A stretch of DNA of 64,000 nt from Mesobacillus subterraneus (GCF_023715485.1 NZ_JAMBOF010000007.1:235945-299944), one strand, 5' to 3'; shown: positions 51,475-60,796, numbered from the stretch's first letter. Numbers and translations: made by a program. The notes: generated from the letters alone by a model not told the origin.

Positions 51475-51732
51475 TGTCCAGCTCCAGCGCATGTCGGAGT
51501 TGAACAGTCGCCTCAGCTTTTCGAATTGTCTAGTGTCGCCTCCTAGAAACTACGAAACTTCAACTCCGCCGGCAGAAGCAAAAAGCGCTTCTTTGTCGGA
51601 GTCTCCAGTTTCTGCGTTTCTGGGCAGTCGGCTACACAATTCGATTTCGGTCCTGCCAATGAAGTCAAAGAACGACTTCACTGTCAGGCCCTCCAGCGCT
51701 TGTCGGAGCTGACCAAGGCGCTTGCGCTTTTC
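51475..51732. repeat. Bacillus-type GC-rich intergenic repeat
   Basis: About 250 bp beginning TGTCCAGCTCCAGCG and ending CAAGGCGCTTGCGCTTTTC. Contains inverted segments (GTCGGAGTTGAA / TTCAACTCCGCC; AATGAAGTCAAAGAACGACTTCACTG; GCGCTTGTCGGAGCTGACCAAGGCGC). Similar CCAGCGC... elements are common in Bacillaceae genomes (memory only). It fills the gap between the MFS and topB genes; no transposase. Confidence 0.75.
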
Positions 51733-51823
51733 TTATCTCTAAATAAGACCAACGAATATCATACTATTAGGCAGGAATATTTTACAAGTTAAATCCTTCA
51801 ATAAAGCTTTTTTTCGTCAGCCT

Positions 51824-51847
51824 AAAAAAAGCGGCACATGGGCCGCT
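51824..51847 (-). terminator. Terminator of topB
   Basis: Minus strand AAAGCGGC-CCATGT-GCCGCTTTTTTT. Confidence 0.85.
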
Positions 51848-51856
51848 TTGATTTGA

Positions 51857-53950
51857 TTATTCTTTATCCTCGAGGGCCGCTTTCAGCAAGTCTCCGAGGC
51901 TCGTTCCAAAATTGGATTCTGCTGGTGAGTATTTCTCTTTCAGCTTGCGTTCTTCACGCTTGGATACGCCTTTTTTCTTGTCTTCCGCCTTTTCGACGAC
52001 ATTGCATCGACGACATTGGAAGTACGCTCCAGCCTTGCCGTTGTGGATTTCCATCCGCTTGTGGCATTGAGGGCACCTGCGCTGTGATAGTTTAGGGTCC
52101 TTGTGCTTGCGGAAGCTGCATTCTGGGCTTGAGCATACAAGAATGCGGCCTTCTTTTGTTTTTCTTTCCTTCATAAACTCGCCGCACTCAGGGCACTTTG
52201 AGCCTGTCAGGTTGTGGGCGCGATACGATTTATCGCTCGTTTTGATTTCGGATACGAGGCGGGCAGTCTGTTCGCGGATCCGCTGCTTGAATTGCTTAGG
52301 ATCACCTTTGCCTCGTGCAATCTCCTCGAGTTCTTTTTCCCACTTTGCTGTCAGTTCTGGGGAAGTAAGTTCATCATTAACAAGATCAATGAGCTGCTTG
52401 CCCTTTTTTGTTGAATACAGGCGTCCATTTTGGCGTTCAACCGCTTCGGAGCTGATCAGACGCTCGATGATTTCCGCCCGTGTTGCCGGGGTCCCAAGGC
52501 CGAATTTCTCCATTTTTGCAAGAATGTCCGATTCCGAAAGCCGCAATGGCGGCTCAGTCATTTTTTTGTTCAAAGTGACCTGGCCGACTGAATAACTTTT
52601 TCCTTTTTCCAGATGGCCGAGCGATTGCTTATCTGAATCGTCATCATCTTTTCCGAGTACCTTTTTATAGCCAAGTTCAAGGACATTCGTTTCTCTTGCA
52701 GACAATGATTCACTCTCAACCTCAAAGCTTGCGTGAATCACTTCATATTGATAAGCCGGGTAAAATAAAGCCAGGAACCGGCGGACGATCAAATCATACA
52801 GTTTTCTTTCATCAGGCGACAAATCGGCAAGATGAAGGCGTTCTTCCGTCGGAATGATGGCGTGGTGGTCAGTGACTTTTTCGTTATTGAACACCCGGCG
52901 GGCAAGAACTTTTCCTTTTTGGGCCAGCGCGGGCTTCGCTTCATCCTTATAGCCTGACATGATTCCGTGCAGGCGGTCTGCCATCGTTGCTTCCATATCA
53001 GTGGTCAAATAGCGCGAATCGGTACGCGGATAAGTAACAAGCTTGTGCTGTTCATATAATCCCTGCAGGACATTGGAAGTCTTTTTGGCAGAAAATCCGA
53101 ACCGTTTATTGGCATCACGCTGCAGCTCAGTCAGGTCGTATGGCATCGGCTGCGGATCTGTTTTTTGCTTGCGGTCGATCGATTTCAAGACGGCTTTTTT
53201 ATCAGCCAACTTCTTTTGGATTTGTTCAGCCTTTTCTTTTGAAAAAATCCGTTTCTCGCCGTTATGCTCCCACTCAGCAGTCAGTGCGCCAACCTTCGCC
53301 TGAATCGTCCAGTAATCCTTCGGTACGAATTTGCCGATTTCGTCCTCACGCTCGAGGATCATCGCGAGAGTTGGAGTTTGTACGCGTCCTGCAGATAGCG
53401 GGTCTTTAAATTTCGTAGTCAGCGCTCTAGATACGTTCAAGCCAATCAGCCAGTCAGCTTCTGCACGGCAAACGGCTGATTCATACAGTTTCTCATAGTC
53501 CTTGCCAGGCTTAAGGTTCTTAAAACCATCCTTGATCGCCCGATCCGTCTGGGATGAAATCCAAAGACGCTTGATTGGTTTCCGCCAGTTGATGCGCTGG
53601 AGGATCCATCTGGCGACAAGCTCACCTTCACGACCGGCGTCGGTCGCGATGATAAACTCGCCTATATCTTTGCGGTCCGCCAGTCTCTCGATTTCTTTGA
53701 ACTGGTGGCTCGTCTGCTTGATGACCTTGAGCCCCATTTTATCCGGAATAATTGGGAGTTCTTCAAGTTTCCAAACTTTATATTTCGGGTCATAATTCTC
53801 GGGCATTTTCAATTCAATCAAGTGGCCGAGCGCCCAGGTGACGATATATTGATTGCCTTCAAAATAGCTTTTATTTGTTTTATTGCAGCCAAGCACGCGC
53901 GCAAGCTCGCGGGCGACACTCGGTTTTTCTGCAAGAACTAATGATTTCAT
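51857..53950 (-). CDS. topB: DNA topoisomerase III
   Basis: About 697 residues. Toprim at the N terminus (LVLAEKPSVARELARVLG; DAGREGELVARWIL with the metal Asp/Glu), catalytic Tyr in VTYPRTDSRYL, and the C terminus with four zinc-ribbon CxxC pairs (CPECGEF..., CSSPEC, CPQCHKRM, CRRC). Type IA topoisomerase for decatenation and recombination intermediates. Chosen start ATG 53950 with GAAAGGAGCAAAC; a longer start at 53965 is less good. Confidence 0.95.
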   Translation of the reverse strand: MKSLVLAEKPSVARELARVLGCNKTNKSYFEGNQYIVTWALGHLIELKMPENYDPKYKVWKLEELPIIPDKMGLKVIKQTSHQFKEIERLADRKDIGEFIIATDAGREGELVARWILQRINWRKPIKRLWISSQTDRAIKDGFKNLKPGKDYEKLYESAVCRAEADWLIGLNVSRALTTKFKDPLSAGRVQTPTLAMILEREDEIGKFVPKDYWTIQAKVGALTAEWEHNGEKRIFSKEKAEQIQKKLADKKAVLKSIDRKQKTDPQPMPYDLTELQRDANKRFGFSAKKTSNVLQGLYEQHKLVTYPRTDSRYLTTDMEATMADRLHGIMSGYKDEAKPALAQKGKVLARRVFNNEKVTDHHAIIPTEERLHLADLSPDERKLYDLIVRRFLALFYPAYQYEVIHASFEVESESLSARETNVLELGYKKVLGKDDDDSDKQSLGHLEKGKSYSVGQVTLNKKMTEPPLRLSESDILAKMEKFGLGTPATRAEIIERLISSEAVERQNGRLYSTKKGKQLIDLVNDELTSPELTAKWEKELEEIARGKGDPKQFKQRIREQTARLVSEIKTSDKSYRAHNLTGSKCPECGEFMKERKTKEGRILVCSSPECSFRKHKDPKLSQRRCPQCHKRMEIHNGKAGAYFQCRRCNVVEKAEDKKKGVSKREERKLKEKYSPAESNFGTSLGDLLKAALEDKE

Positions 53951-54035
53951 GTTTGCTCCTTTCAAAACACAACAGTTTTACGTATGCTTTTCTTAGTATA
54001 ATGTAAAAAACAGATTTTTTGTAATGGGGGAGAGC

Positions 54036-54950
54036 ATGAGCGATTATATCAGAGAAATTCGCGAGTTGATTGGCAGCAGGCCGTTCATTCTGGCAGGTTC
54101 TGCTGTGCTTGTATTCAATCGGCAATATGAGGTCCTGCTGCAGCTGCGAGCGGACACCGGAAAATGGGGAATTCCAGGCGGGGCGATGGAACCAGGTGAA
54201 AGCTTTGAAGAAACTGCTCGCAGGGAATTGTACGAGGAAACGGGCTTGTTTTTAAAGACACTGACGTTTTTGGACGTATTGGCAGGAGAGAAATATTATT
54301 TCCAATATCCAAATGGCGACGAAATTTACAACGCAATTGCATTGTATGCGTGTGAGGATTGGGAAGGGAATTTGCAGATGCTTGATGGGGAAAGCAAGGA
54401 TTTGCGATTCTTCCCATTAGACAATCTGCCTCCGCTTCAGGGCAGGCCAGAACTGATATTAAGTAAAATAAGTGAATACGGCATTCTGCCTGAATTCAAG
54501 GGTATCGATCTGCAAGAGATGCTGTGCACGGCCACAGTGCTGGACCTCCAGAGGAAATCATACAAAATCGAGGCAGAATTAATCGGCACCGAAGAAATAC
54601 CGCCGTTAAAAGAAACATTCGAAGAACTGCAGAACTGCGGCGAGAATTTCCTTGGCTGCTATATCGGGGGCAAGCTCGCTGGAGCGGTTTCTTATAAAAA
54701 AGAAGATGCAGTACTTGATATTCATCGCGTCATGGTCCATCCGGATTTTTTCCGCAGAAGAATTGCAGCCAAGTTGATGGCACGTCTTGAACAACAAGAA
54801 CCGGAACACTTGGAAATTGTCGTTTCAACAGGTGCAGCCAACATGCCTGCAGTGAAGCTTTACGAAAAACTTGGTTTTGAGCGGCAAGGGGACGTAGTAG
54901 TGGGGGATGGACTGGTACTGGCTAATTTTAAAAAAGTGGCGTTGAACTGA
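54036..54950 (+). CDS. Nudix hydrolase-GNAT acetyltransferase fusion
   Basis: About 304 residues, two domains. Residues about 10-150: Nudix domain with the box GGAMEPGESFEETARRELYE-ETGL (G-x5-E-x7-R-E-U-x-E-E-x-G-U). Residues about 195-300: GNAT acetyltransferase (LGCYIGGKLAGAVSYKKED, DIHRVMVHPDFFRRRIAAKLMAR-L, VSTGAANMPAVKLYEKLGFE), with the acetyl-CoA Q/R-x-x-G/A region R-R-I-A. The linker between about 150 and 195 is intact, with no stop or frameshift. ATG 54036 has AATGGGGGAG upstream. Possibly cleaves a nucleotide derivative and acetylates the product. Confidence 0.85.
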   Translation: MSDYIREIRELIGSRPFILAGSAVLVFNRQYEVLLQLRADTGKWGIPGGAMEPGESFEETARRELYEETGLFLKTLTFLDVLAGEKYYFQYPNGDEIYNAIALYACEDWEGNLQMLDGESKDLRFFPLDNLPPLQGRPELILSKISEYGILPEFKGIDLQEMLCTATVLDLQRKSYKIEAELIGTEEIPPLKETFEELQNCGENFLGCYIGGKLAGAVSYKKEDAVLDIHRVMVHPDFFRRRIAAKLMARLEQQEPEHLEIVVSTGAANMPAVKLYEKLGFERQGDVVVGDGLVLANFKKVALN

Positions 54951-54977
54951 AAAAGTAAGGGTTCAGTGAAAACCTAG

Positions 54978-55124
54978 TCAGATAACATACAGGGAACTTT
55001 TCTCGTCCAGGAAAAGGAGCATTCAGAGTACAGGTGGGCAGAGACCGATCAAATGAAACCGCTGCTGCCAGAAGCAATCATCAAGGATTTTGAGCGGAAC
55101 GGTGTGTATTCTTCCATTGCATGA
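54978..55124 (+). pseudogene. C-terminal remnant of an unknown coding sequence
   Basis: A 48-residue open stretch with no start codon after a TAG at 54975: SDNIQGTFLVQEKEHSEYRW, AETDQMKPLLPEAIIKDFER, NGVYSSIA. The composition is protein-like, and the E-x-x-x-Y-R-W pattern followed by acidic/Leu is reminiscent of the C-terminal part of a Nudix protein. Neighbouring sequence contains no upstream part, so a truncated pseudogene is likely. Confidence 0.5.
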
Positions 55125-55127
55125 AAA

Positions 55128-55155
55128 AAAGGACCGGGCGCTGCGCCTGGTCCAA
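55128..55155 (-). terminator. Terminator of YbjQ-like gene
   Basis: Minus strand GGACCAGGCG-CAG-CGCCCGGTCCTTTTTTT. Confidence 0.88.
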
Positions 55156-55159
55156 TCCA

Positions 55160-55477
55160 TTATTCTTTAATAAAAACAGCTGTTCCAGTCGCAATACACA
55201 TCATCATGCCTTCACGGAGTGTTTCAAAATCGAGGTCGACACCGATTACGGCGTTGGCACCCATTCTGCGCGCCTTATCCTCCATTTCACGAATCGCGAT
55301 TTCACGTCCTTCTGCGAGCTTGTTTTCGTAAGCAGAACTTCTGCCGCCGATCACATCCGTGACGCTTGCCAAAAAGTCGCGCACGACGTTCGCTCCCATA
55401 ATCGCTTCTCCGGAAACAATCCCCAAATAACGCTCTACTTCTTTTCCTTGCAATGTCGGTGTTGTCGTTACGATCAT
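55160..55477 (-). CDS. YbjQ/UPF0145 family protein
   Basis: 105 residues: MIVTTTPTLQGKEVERYLGIVSGEAIMGANVVRDF in pieces, then GGRSSAYENKLAEGREIAIREMEDKARRMGANAVIGVDLDFE in pieces, the YbjQ (DUF74) pattern. Pentameric small proteins of unknown function. The conserved GANAVIGVDLD turn is intact. RBS AAGGAGGAGTTAAAT. Confidence 0.93.
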   Translation of the reverse strand: MIVTTTPTLQGKEVERYLGIVSGEAIMGANVVRDFLASVTDVIGGRSSAYENKLAEGREIAIREMEDKARRMGANAVIGVDLDFETLREGMMMCIATGTAVFIKE

Positions 55478-55605
55478 ATTTAACTCCTCCTTGGATAATA
55501 TGTACCAGCTGCGAAAAAACTGTGTGTATTACATATACGATACCCTTAAGAAAAAGTTTCAAATCCAGAAAAAGACCCGGCAAAAAATCGCCAGGTCACC
55601 ACCAT

Positions 55606-55770
55606 TTAGACTTCGTCTTCCTCTACGCGATTCTTAAAAGCTTCCTGGACGACAAGGAATTCCTCATCTTCCTGTGCTTCTGCCGCAGGGCGCTTCGCCT
55701 TTTCGGCACCTGCAGGGAAATTGCCTGGATGGCTTTTATTCTTATGGTTAAAATCTTTACCTCTGGCCAT
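55606..55770 (-). CDS. Small charged cytosolic protein (54 aa)
   Basis: 54 residues: ARGKDFNHKNKSHPGNFPAG, a Lys/Ala/Pro centre, then an acidic helix QEDEEFLVVQEAFKNRVEEDEV. GGAGGGTTTAAGA precedes the ATG. Looks like a small acid-soluble or stress-related Bacillus protein, but no family is recognised. A hairpin follows the stop (55571-55598). Confidence 0.65.
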   Translation of the reverse strand: MARGKDFNHKNKSHPGNFPAGAEKAKRPAAEAQEDEEFLVVQEAFKNRVEEDEV

Positions 55771-55894
55771 TCTTAAACCCTCCTTTCTTGTCCCAAGTAG
55801 TTTTTCCTGATAGAACGTGAATTATAAAAATCAGTTTATGGGCTGCTGCATATGATTGTATAGATACAAATTTTAAGAGAGGAGGGCGGCTGTA

Positions 55895-56506
55895 ATGGAT
55901 GAAAAATTGTACGCAAAGGATTTGGCAGGATGTCCAACTGTTTACTGTGCGACGCGGGACGACCAGGCCCCGCTTTTCACCGCAGAAGCGTTGATCAACG
56001 GGAACATCGAAAAGATCAACCTTGAAGATTATAAAGGAAAATGGGTCATTTTGTTTTTCTATCCAAGCGACTTTACCTTTGTTTGACCGACAGAACTGGC
56101 GGCGGTCGCCGCTATTTACCCTTATATCAAAGCGCTGAACGCTGAATTGCTGTCAATCAGCACTGACAGTGTATTTTCACACAAGGTCTTTAAAGAAACT
56201 TCACCTTCCTTGAAAAATGTCACCCATCCGATGGTCAGCGACAGGACCCAAGTTATCAGCCGGGCATACAGGGTGCTCGATGAAAAAACCGGCGCTGCCT
56301 TCAGGGCATCTGTGTTTATTGACCCTGAACAAATCATCAGAGCAAAGCTGATTTATCCTGGGAATGTGGGCCGCAATCTCCCTGAACATCTAAGGATTTT
56401 GCAAGCTTTCGAATATGCAAAGCAAACAGGGAAAGGTGTACCTGCAAACTGGGTGCCAGGACAGCAGGGAATTAGTACAGACCCATCGAATATCGGGAAT
56501 ATATGA
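55895..56506 (+). CDS. Peroxiredoxin with in-frame UGA at the catalytic Cys (likely selenoprotein)
   Basis: 203 residues if the TGA at 56084-56086 is read as selenocysteine (Sec64). The AhpC/TSA pattern is fully kept: [16 protein letters not shown] (P-x-x-x-T-x-x-C/U), and [17 protein letters not shown] with the catalytic Arg. The frame is open on both sides of the TGA, with no other stop. A SECIS-like hairpin follows the codon. No Cys lies C-terminal of Sec; the usual resolving G-E-V-C-P is [11 protein letters not shown], while two Cys occur early (GCPTVYC). GAGGAGGG upstream of ATG 55895. Without Sec insertion it is a 63-residue truncation. Confidence 0.85.
56084..56114 (+). promoter_or_regulatory. 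Candidate bacterial SECIS element
   Basis: UGA at 56084; stem TGGCGGC (56097-56103) / GCCGCTA (56108-56114), 5 GC pairs plus one G-U and one A-U, with tetraloop GGTC (56104-56107). The loop is 20 nt 3' of the UGA, inside the 16-37 nt window known for bacterial SECIS, and GG at the loop start matches the SelB-recognised consensus. Confidence 0.7.
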
Positions 56507-56597
56507 AACAGTATAAATTAATACTTAAAAAAGCAGTCCTTGGCATTTTTTTACTTGCGCAGGTGAAATAACAAAATTTACGAAAAGAGCCATAAAA

Positions 56598-56630
56598 GAC
56601 GCCAAGCTGTAATGTACAGCTTGGCGTCTC
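56598..56630 (-). terminator. Terminator of SSS transporter gene
   Basis: GACGCCAAGCTGT / ACAGCTTGGCGTC, 13-bp perfect stem, 5-nt loop. Lies downstream of the minus-strand symporter gene and also after the peroxiredoxin gene, about 95 nt on. Confidence 0.85.
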
Positions 56631-56640
56631 ATTTGGTAAT

Positions 56641-58461
56641 TTAGAGTTCAGTTGTTCTTGGTTTTAACTTTGCTGTTTTACTAGTTATTTTGTTCATCTT
56701 TTCAGCAGCCATGGCATTTTCCCTCTGCAAATATCCAGCATAAGAATGGTTCCAACTCTTAATTGCAAGATAGGACAGCAGAATTGTTACTGCCAAAATG
56801 CCAAGGATAGCCGGCCAGAAGGCGGAAGATACATAGCTGTCTGCGTATGCAAGTCCAATTGGAGAAAATACAACATAAAGGATCGCTACGAATGCCAGCA
56901 GGACAACTGATAATGGCAATGAGTATTTCCACGGAACCATGTTAACGACTGCCTCGGAGCGGAAGGTATATGGTGTTGCTCTTGGCTTCCAGATACCAAT
57001 GGCTACCATGATGGCGACTTCAACCACAAATAAGATTGCGTAAATGTGGATGAAATGAATAGGAACTGCGAAATCGAACAAGTGCTGAGTGCCCCAGACG
57101 AGCATATAATACGTTATGACGTGGAAGATGATTACGACTTTTGCCGCAAGCGCCGGAATTCGTTTTGAGAAAATACCGACGAGTAAAATTACAATGATCG
57201 GGATATTGAAGAAGCCTGTAAATCTTCTGATCAAATCCCATAGTCCTTCTGGTGCATTCATCAATAACGGTGCGATACATAATGATACGACAGCAAGCAG
57301 TGTACCGGCGATTTTACTTACGGAAATCAATTTTTTATCGTCTGCATCAGGATTGAAGCGTGCTTTGTAAATATCAAGTGCGAACATCGTTGCAGCACTG
57401 TTCAGCAAAGAGTTGAATGAACTTAACACGGCGCCAAGCAGGACAGCCAGGAAGAAGCCGGACATCCAGGTCGGCAATACATCGGAAATCAGCGTTGGGT
57501 AGGCAAGGTCAACCGACTTCAAACCATCTCCATACATATGGAAGGCGATAATACCAGGAATCATCATTGTCAAAGGAACGAGTAGTTTGTAAAAGCCAGA
57601 AATCAATACGCCTTTCTGTCCTTCAGCAAGACTTTTAGCTCCCAATGTACGCTGGATGACATATTGATTTGAAGCCCAGTAGAATAGGTTGGCAAAAATC
57701 ATTCCGGTAAAAATTGTTCCAAATGGTACAGAGTCTTTCTCTGTTCCGATCGAGTTCAGTTTTTCAGGATTGGTAGAAGCGATCTGCTTCATGCCGTCTG
57801 ACATGCTGCCGTCGCCGAGGGCGATCAGGCCAAGGATCGGAACAAGCAGCCCGATGATGATCAAGCCGATGCCATTTAAAGTATCAGAAATTGCGACAGC
57901 TTTAAGTCCGCCGAAAATTGCGTAAATGGCACCAATTATGCCGATGATCCAAATGACGATCCACACAGATGCTTCATATGAGATACCGAATAATTCAGGG
58001 AAATTGAAAAGCTGCAATACTGCTAGTGCTCCAGAATAAAGCATCGATGGAGCGGTAACGAAGATATAGCCGAGCATGAACAATAGCACGGTATATTGTC
58101 TGACACCCTCATCGAACCGTTTGCTCAAAAATTCCGGCAGCGTAGTAAAATTCCCCCCAAGATATTTAGGCAGCAAGTAAATGGCCATGATGATAATCGC
58201 AAAAGCTGCGGTTACCTCCCATGCCATGTTCGATAAATTTGTTCGGTAGGCTTGTCCATTCAGGCCGACCAATTGTTCAGCTGAAAGATTGGTAAGAAGG
58301 AGAGATCCGGCGATAAAACCGCCAGTCAAGCCGCGCCCGGCAAGGAAATAACCGGCTGAATCGCTGACTTCTCCTTTTGTCTTAACATACGAATACCAGG
58401 CGACCAGCCCCATGAAAAACGCGGCTGAAATCACAGTAAATCCAATACCCCCAAAATCCAT
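56641..58461 (-). CDS. Sodium:solute symporter (SSS family)
   Basis: 606 residues, about 14 membrane segments. GYFLAGRGLTGGFIAGSLLLTNLSAEQLVGLNGQ in pieces and GGLKAVAISDTLNGIGLI are the SSS hallmarks; AVLLGAVLSSFNSLLNSAATMF is the C-terminal signature. Closest by pattern to SGLT-type sugar/inositol carriers (YidK-like). ATG preceded by AAGGGGTGTCAAC. Substrate unknown. Single gene, convergent with the peroxiredoxin. Confidence 0.9.
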   Translation of the reverse strand: MDFGGIGFTVISAAFFMGLVAWYSYVKTKGEVSDSAGYFLAGRGLTGGFIAGSLLLTNLSAEQLVGLNGQAYRTNLSNMAWEVTAAFAIIIMAIYLLPKYLGGNFTTLPEFLSKRFDEGVRQYTVLLFMLGYIFVTAPSMLYSGALAVLQLFNFPELFGISYEASVWIVIWIIGIIGAIYAIFGGLKAVAISDTLNGIGLIIIGLLVPILGLIALGDGSMSDGMKQIASTNPEKLNSIGTEKDSVPFGTIFTGMIFANLFYWASNQYVIQRTLGAKSLAEGQKGVLISGFYKLLVPLTMMIPGIIAFHMYGDGLKSVDLAYPTLISDVLPTWMSGFFLAVLLGAVLSSFNSLLNSAATMFALDIYKARFNPDADDKKLISVSKIAGTLLAVVSLCIAPLLMNAPEGLWDLIRRFTGFFNIPIIVILLVGIFSKRIPALAAKVVIIFHVITYYMLVWGTQHLFDFAVPIHFIHIYAILFVVEVAIMVAIGIWKPRATPYTFRSEAVVNMVPWKYSLPLSVVLLAFVAILYVVFSPIGLAYADSYVSSAFWPAILGILAVTILLSYLAIKSWNHSYAGYLQRENAMAAEKMNKITSKTAKLKPRTTEL

Positions 58462-58637
58462 TTGTTGACACCCCTTGTTGTGTAATTATTTTACATACTA
58501 ATTATCCTGCTCGCTAACTTGCTAAACCTTTAACGCGGTAAAATATTTATTGCCAATTATTTTAATTAGGAAAAAATGGATAAAAACAATATAATGAAAG
58601 TATAAAAGGTGAAAATTGATGGACTGGAGTGGTTCGG

Positions 58638-59012
58638 ATGGATTTTTCAATGGTTGTATCTGAGGATCGGATTAAGCGTGCTTATAAAGATGGAGAGTTT
58701 GAAAATCTGCCGGGTTACGGAAAACCGCTAAACCTTGAGGATTTGTCCTCAGTTCCGGAAGAATTGAGAATGGCCTATCAGCTTCTGAAAAACAGTGGCT
58801 TTTCCCCAGAGGAGAACAAATTGAGACAAGAAGTCATGTCAATCGAAGACCTTATTCGCACCTGTGAAAACCCTGAGGAAAAAGACCGGCTCAGCCAGCA
58901 ATTAGGGCAAAAACTTTTAAAATACAATAAAATCATGTCCAGCAGAGGAAGCAAAACAAATTCCTCCGTTTTCAAGAATTACGAACGGAAGATTGAAAAG
59001 AAGCTGCTATAA
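58638..59012 (+). CDS. DUF1992 (DnaJ-homologue-type) protein
   Basis: 124 residues: SEDRIKRAYKDGEFENLPGYGKPL is the DUF1992 signature found also at the end of DNAJC28-like proteins; the rest is charged helix (LSSVPEELRMAYQLLKNSG, MSIEDLIRTC, QLGQKLLKYNKIM). Cytosolic, unknown role. ATG 58638 with GGAG 10 nt upstream. Confidence 0.85.
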   Translation: MDFSMVVSEDRIKRAYKDGEFENLPGYGKPLNLEDLSSVPEELRMAYQLLKNSGFSPEENKLRQEVMSIEDLIRTCENPEEKDRLSQQLGQKLLKYNKIMSSRGSKTNSSVFKNYERKIEKKLL

Positions 59013-59057
59013 AAACATCGGAAATACTTAAGATAGTATTGAAAAAAATTCTATACA

Positions 59058-59097
59058 GAAAAGGGCCAGGCGGAGAAATCCAGCCTGGCCCTTCTTT
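59058..59097 (-). terminator. Terminator of MCP gene
   Basis: AAGGGCCAGGC / GCCTGGCCCTT with an 11-nt loop. Confidence 0.85.
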
Positions 59098-59105
59098 AAT
59101 AATTC

Positions 59106-60587
59106 TTATGCGCCTAGAGTCTTGATTTTTTCAGCGGAGGCAGCTGTTTGGCTGACGTATGCTGCGATTGTCTCATTATCATCGTTCAACGTTTCGATTG
59201 TTGCGTTCATTTCTTCCAGTCCTGCAGTCGCCTGTTCAATGATTGCAGCGAGTTCTCGTGTGGATGCTTCAACATCGCCAGTTTGGTTTTTAACGTCGCT
59301 GACGGATAATTCGAACTGGCCAAATTGGTTAGTAAGCTCGCGGAGAGTACTGCTGACTTCAGAGAAAAAGCCAGAGACCTCGTCAACGGCAGAACGGCTA
59401 TCTTCTAGCTTCTCGCTGCTGTCATTCATTTTTTCCAGAGCAGCTGAGTTTGTTTCATTTACAGCTGCAAGGTTTTCAGTGATTTGCAAGGCCGTTTCTT
59501 TCGTGTTTTCAGCAAGCTTGCGGATTTCATTCGCAACGACGGAGAAGCCTTTTCCGGCCTCGCCAGCACGGGCTGCCTCAATTGAGGCATTCAGCGCAAG
59601 AAGGTTGGTTTGTTCAGTGATATTGCGGATGTTGACGATGAAGCCGTTCGTTTCCTCAATTTTTTTCGTGAGCATCGAGAACGTTTGGCTGAGTCCGGAA
59701 ATCGAAACGGCGAGCTCTTTCATATCACCCTGGAGTTCGCTGATTTTTATAGAGCCGCTTTCAGATGCTTTTGCCGCATGCAAAGTATTATCTGACAGCA
59801 GCACAGACATCTCGGACATTTCGTCCATTCTTTGTTTCGTCATTTCGGCGTTTTCAGAGATTTGATTGATTTGTTCAGTCTGTACCTGGCTGCCGGCTGA
59901 AATTTCATTGACTGCAACCTTCATTTCAGTTTGTGACGTCAGGTGTGTCTGGATTTGCTCATTGATTTTCCCAAGGCTTTCAGTTACGACAATAAGCTCG
60001 CTATGGAGCAAAGCACTGTGCTGCTCTTTGCGCGTCTTTTCATTTTCTGAAGCTGCGAGAAATGTTTCGAGCGATTTATATGTGTTGCGGTTCAAACGAA
60101 TCAGGACGAAAAGCACTGCACCAAGCAAAATGTAACAAAGCAATATTGCCGCGAAGTTATTGCTGAGGAATTCCTGATCAGTCGATGCCATCAGTGCATT
60201 CATCACCACGGCCGCCAGTCCCAGTGTGTAACCCGTGACGAAGATTTTTGTATCAAAATGGATAGCTGAAAAGACAGCCAGGAAGAGCAGGACCAGCAAG
60301 AACGCCCCGTTGCCCCCAAAATTAAAAATGTAGAAAAAATGATGAATGAAAATAGCAGCAAACGCGGCATAAGGGAACAAGGATTCCTTCTTAAGCCAAA
60401 GGTGGAAAATCAGGAAAAACAACAAGAAGAACGATAATTCACTTACATAAACTATAGTTTTCAACATTGGTTCCTTTTCGATGATGGTGTACACAGATGT
60501 CGCAACCAAGGATACCGAATATGTGCTGAGCATGAGTATATTCTTCTTTTTCGTATCCTGTCTGCGGAGATTTTCGATAGCCTCCAC
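59106..60587 (-). CDS. Methyl-accepting chemotaxis protein
   Basis: 493 residues. N-terminal half has about six membrane helices with no large extracytoplasmic loop (similar to intramembrane sensors), then a signalling domain with the tip [38 protein letters not shown] in pieces, the MCP hallmark. A sigma-D promoter lies upstream. It fits chemotaxis or energy taxis. The CheW/CheR genes are not nearby. RBS AAGGAGGATTTAACGTG. Confidence 0.93.
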   Translation of the reverse strand: MEAIENLRRQDTKKKNILMLSTYSVSLVATSVYTIIEKEPMLKTIVYVSELSFFLLFFLIFHLWLKKESLFPYAAFAAIFIHHFFYIFNFGGNGAFLLVLLFLAVFSAIHFDTKIFVTGYTLGLAAVVMNALMASTDQEFLSNNFAAILLCYILLGAVLFVLIRLNRNTYKSLETFLAASENEKTRKEQHSALLHSELIVVTESLGKINEQIQTHLTSQTEMKVAVNEISAGSQVQTEQINQISENAEMTKQRMDEMSEMSVLLSDNTLHAAKASESGSIKISELQGDMKELAVSISGLSQTFSMLTKKIEETNGFIVNIRNITEQTNLLALNASIEAARAGEAGKGFSVVANEIRKLAENTKETALQITENLAAVNETNSAALEKMNDSSEKLEDSRSAVDEVSGFFSEVSSTLRELTNQFGQFELSVSDVKNQTGDVEASTRELAAIIEQATAGLEEMNATIETLNDDNETIAAYVSQTAASAEKIKTLGA

Positions 60588-60627
60588 GTTAAATCCTCCT
60601 TAGATGATGAGTGTCTTTACATATGTT

Positions 60628-60655
60628 ATATCGGCATAGAAAATCTTAATCTTTA
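60628..60655 (-). promoter_or_regulatory. Sigma-D promoter of the MCP gene
   Basis: Minus strand TAAA, 16-nt spacer, GCCGATAT, matching the flagellar sigma-D consensus; 41 nt before the ATG at 60587. Confidence 0.85.
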
Positions 60656-60796
60656 TTCCCTTGGAAAAAATATTTTTGGGTGTCATTTTGATAAATCACT
60701 TAAAATTTATAAAAATATGTCGAAATAAAAAGAGATATTATGGCAGTCGTGAAGCTAGAGACAGAAATAGAAGTAAAGCAGACAGGGGAGTCGTAA

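Noticed and set aside
56147..56506. Separate gene for the C-terminal part of the peroxiredoxin
   Set aside because: Frame is continuous with 55895 through the TGA, no ribosome site before 56147, and the catalytic motif spans the TGA.
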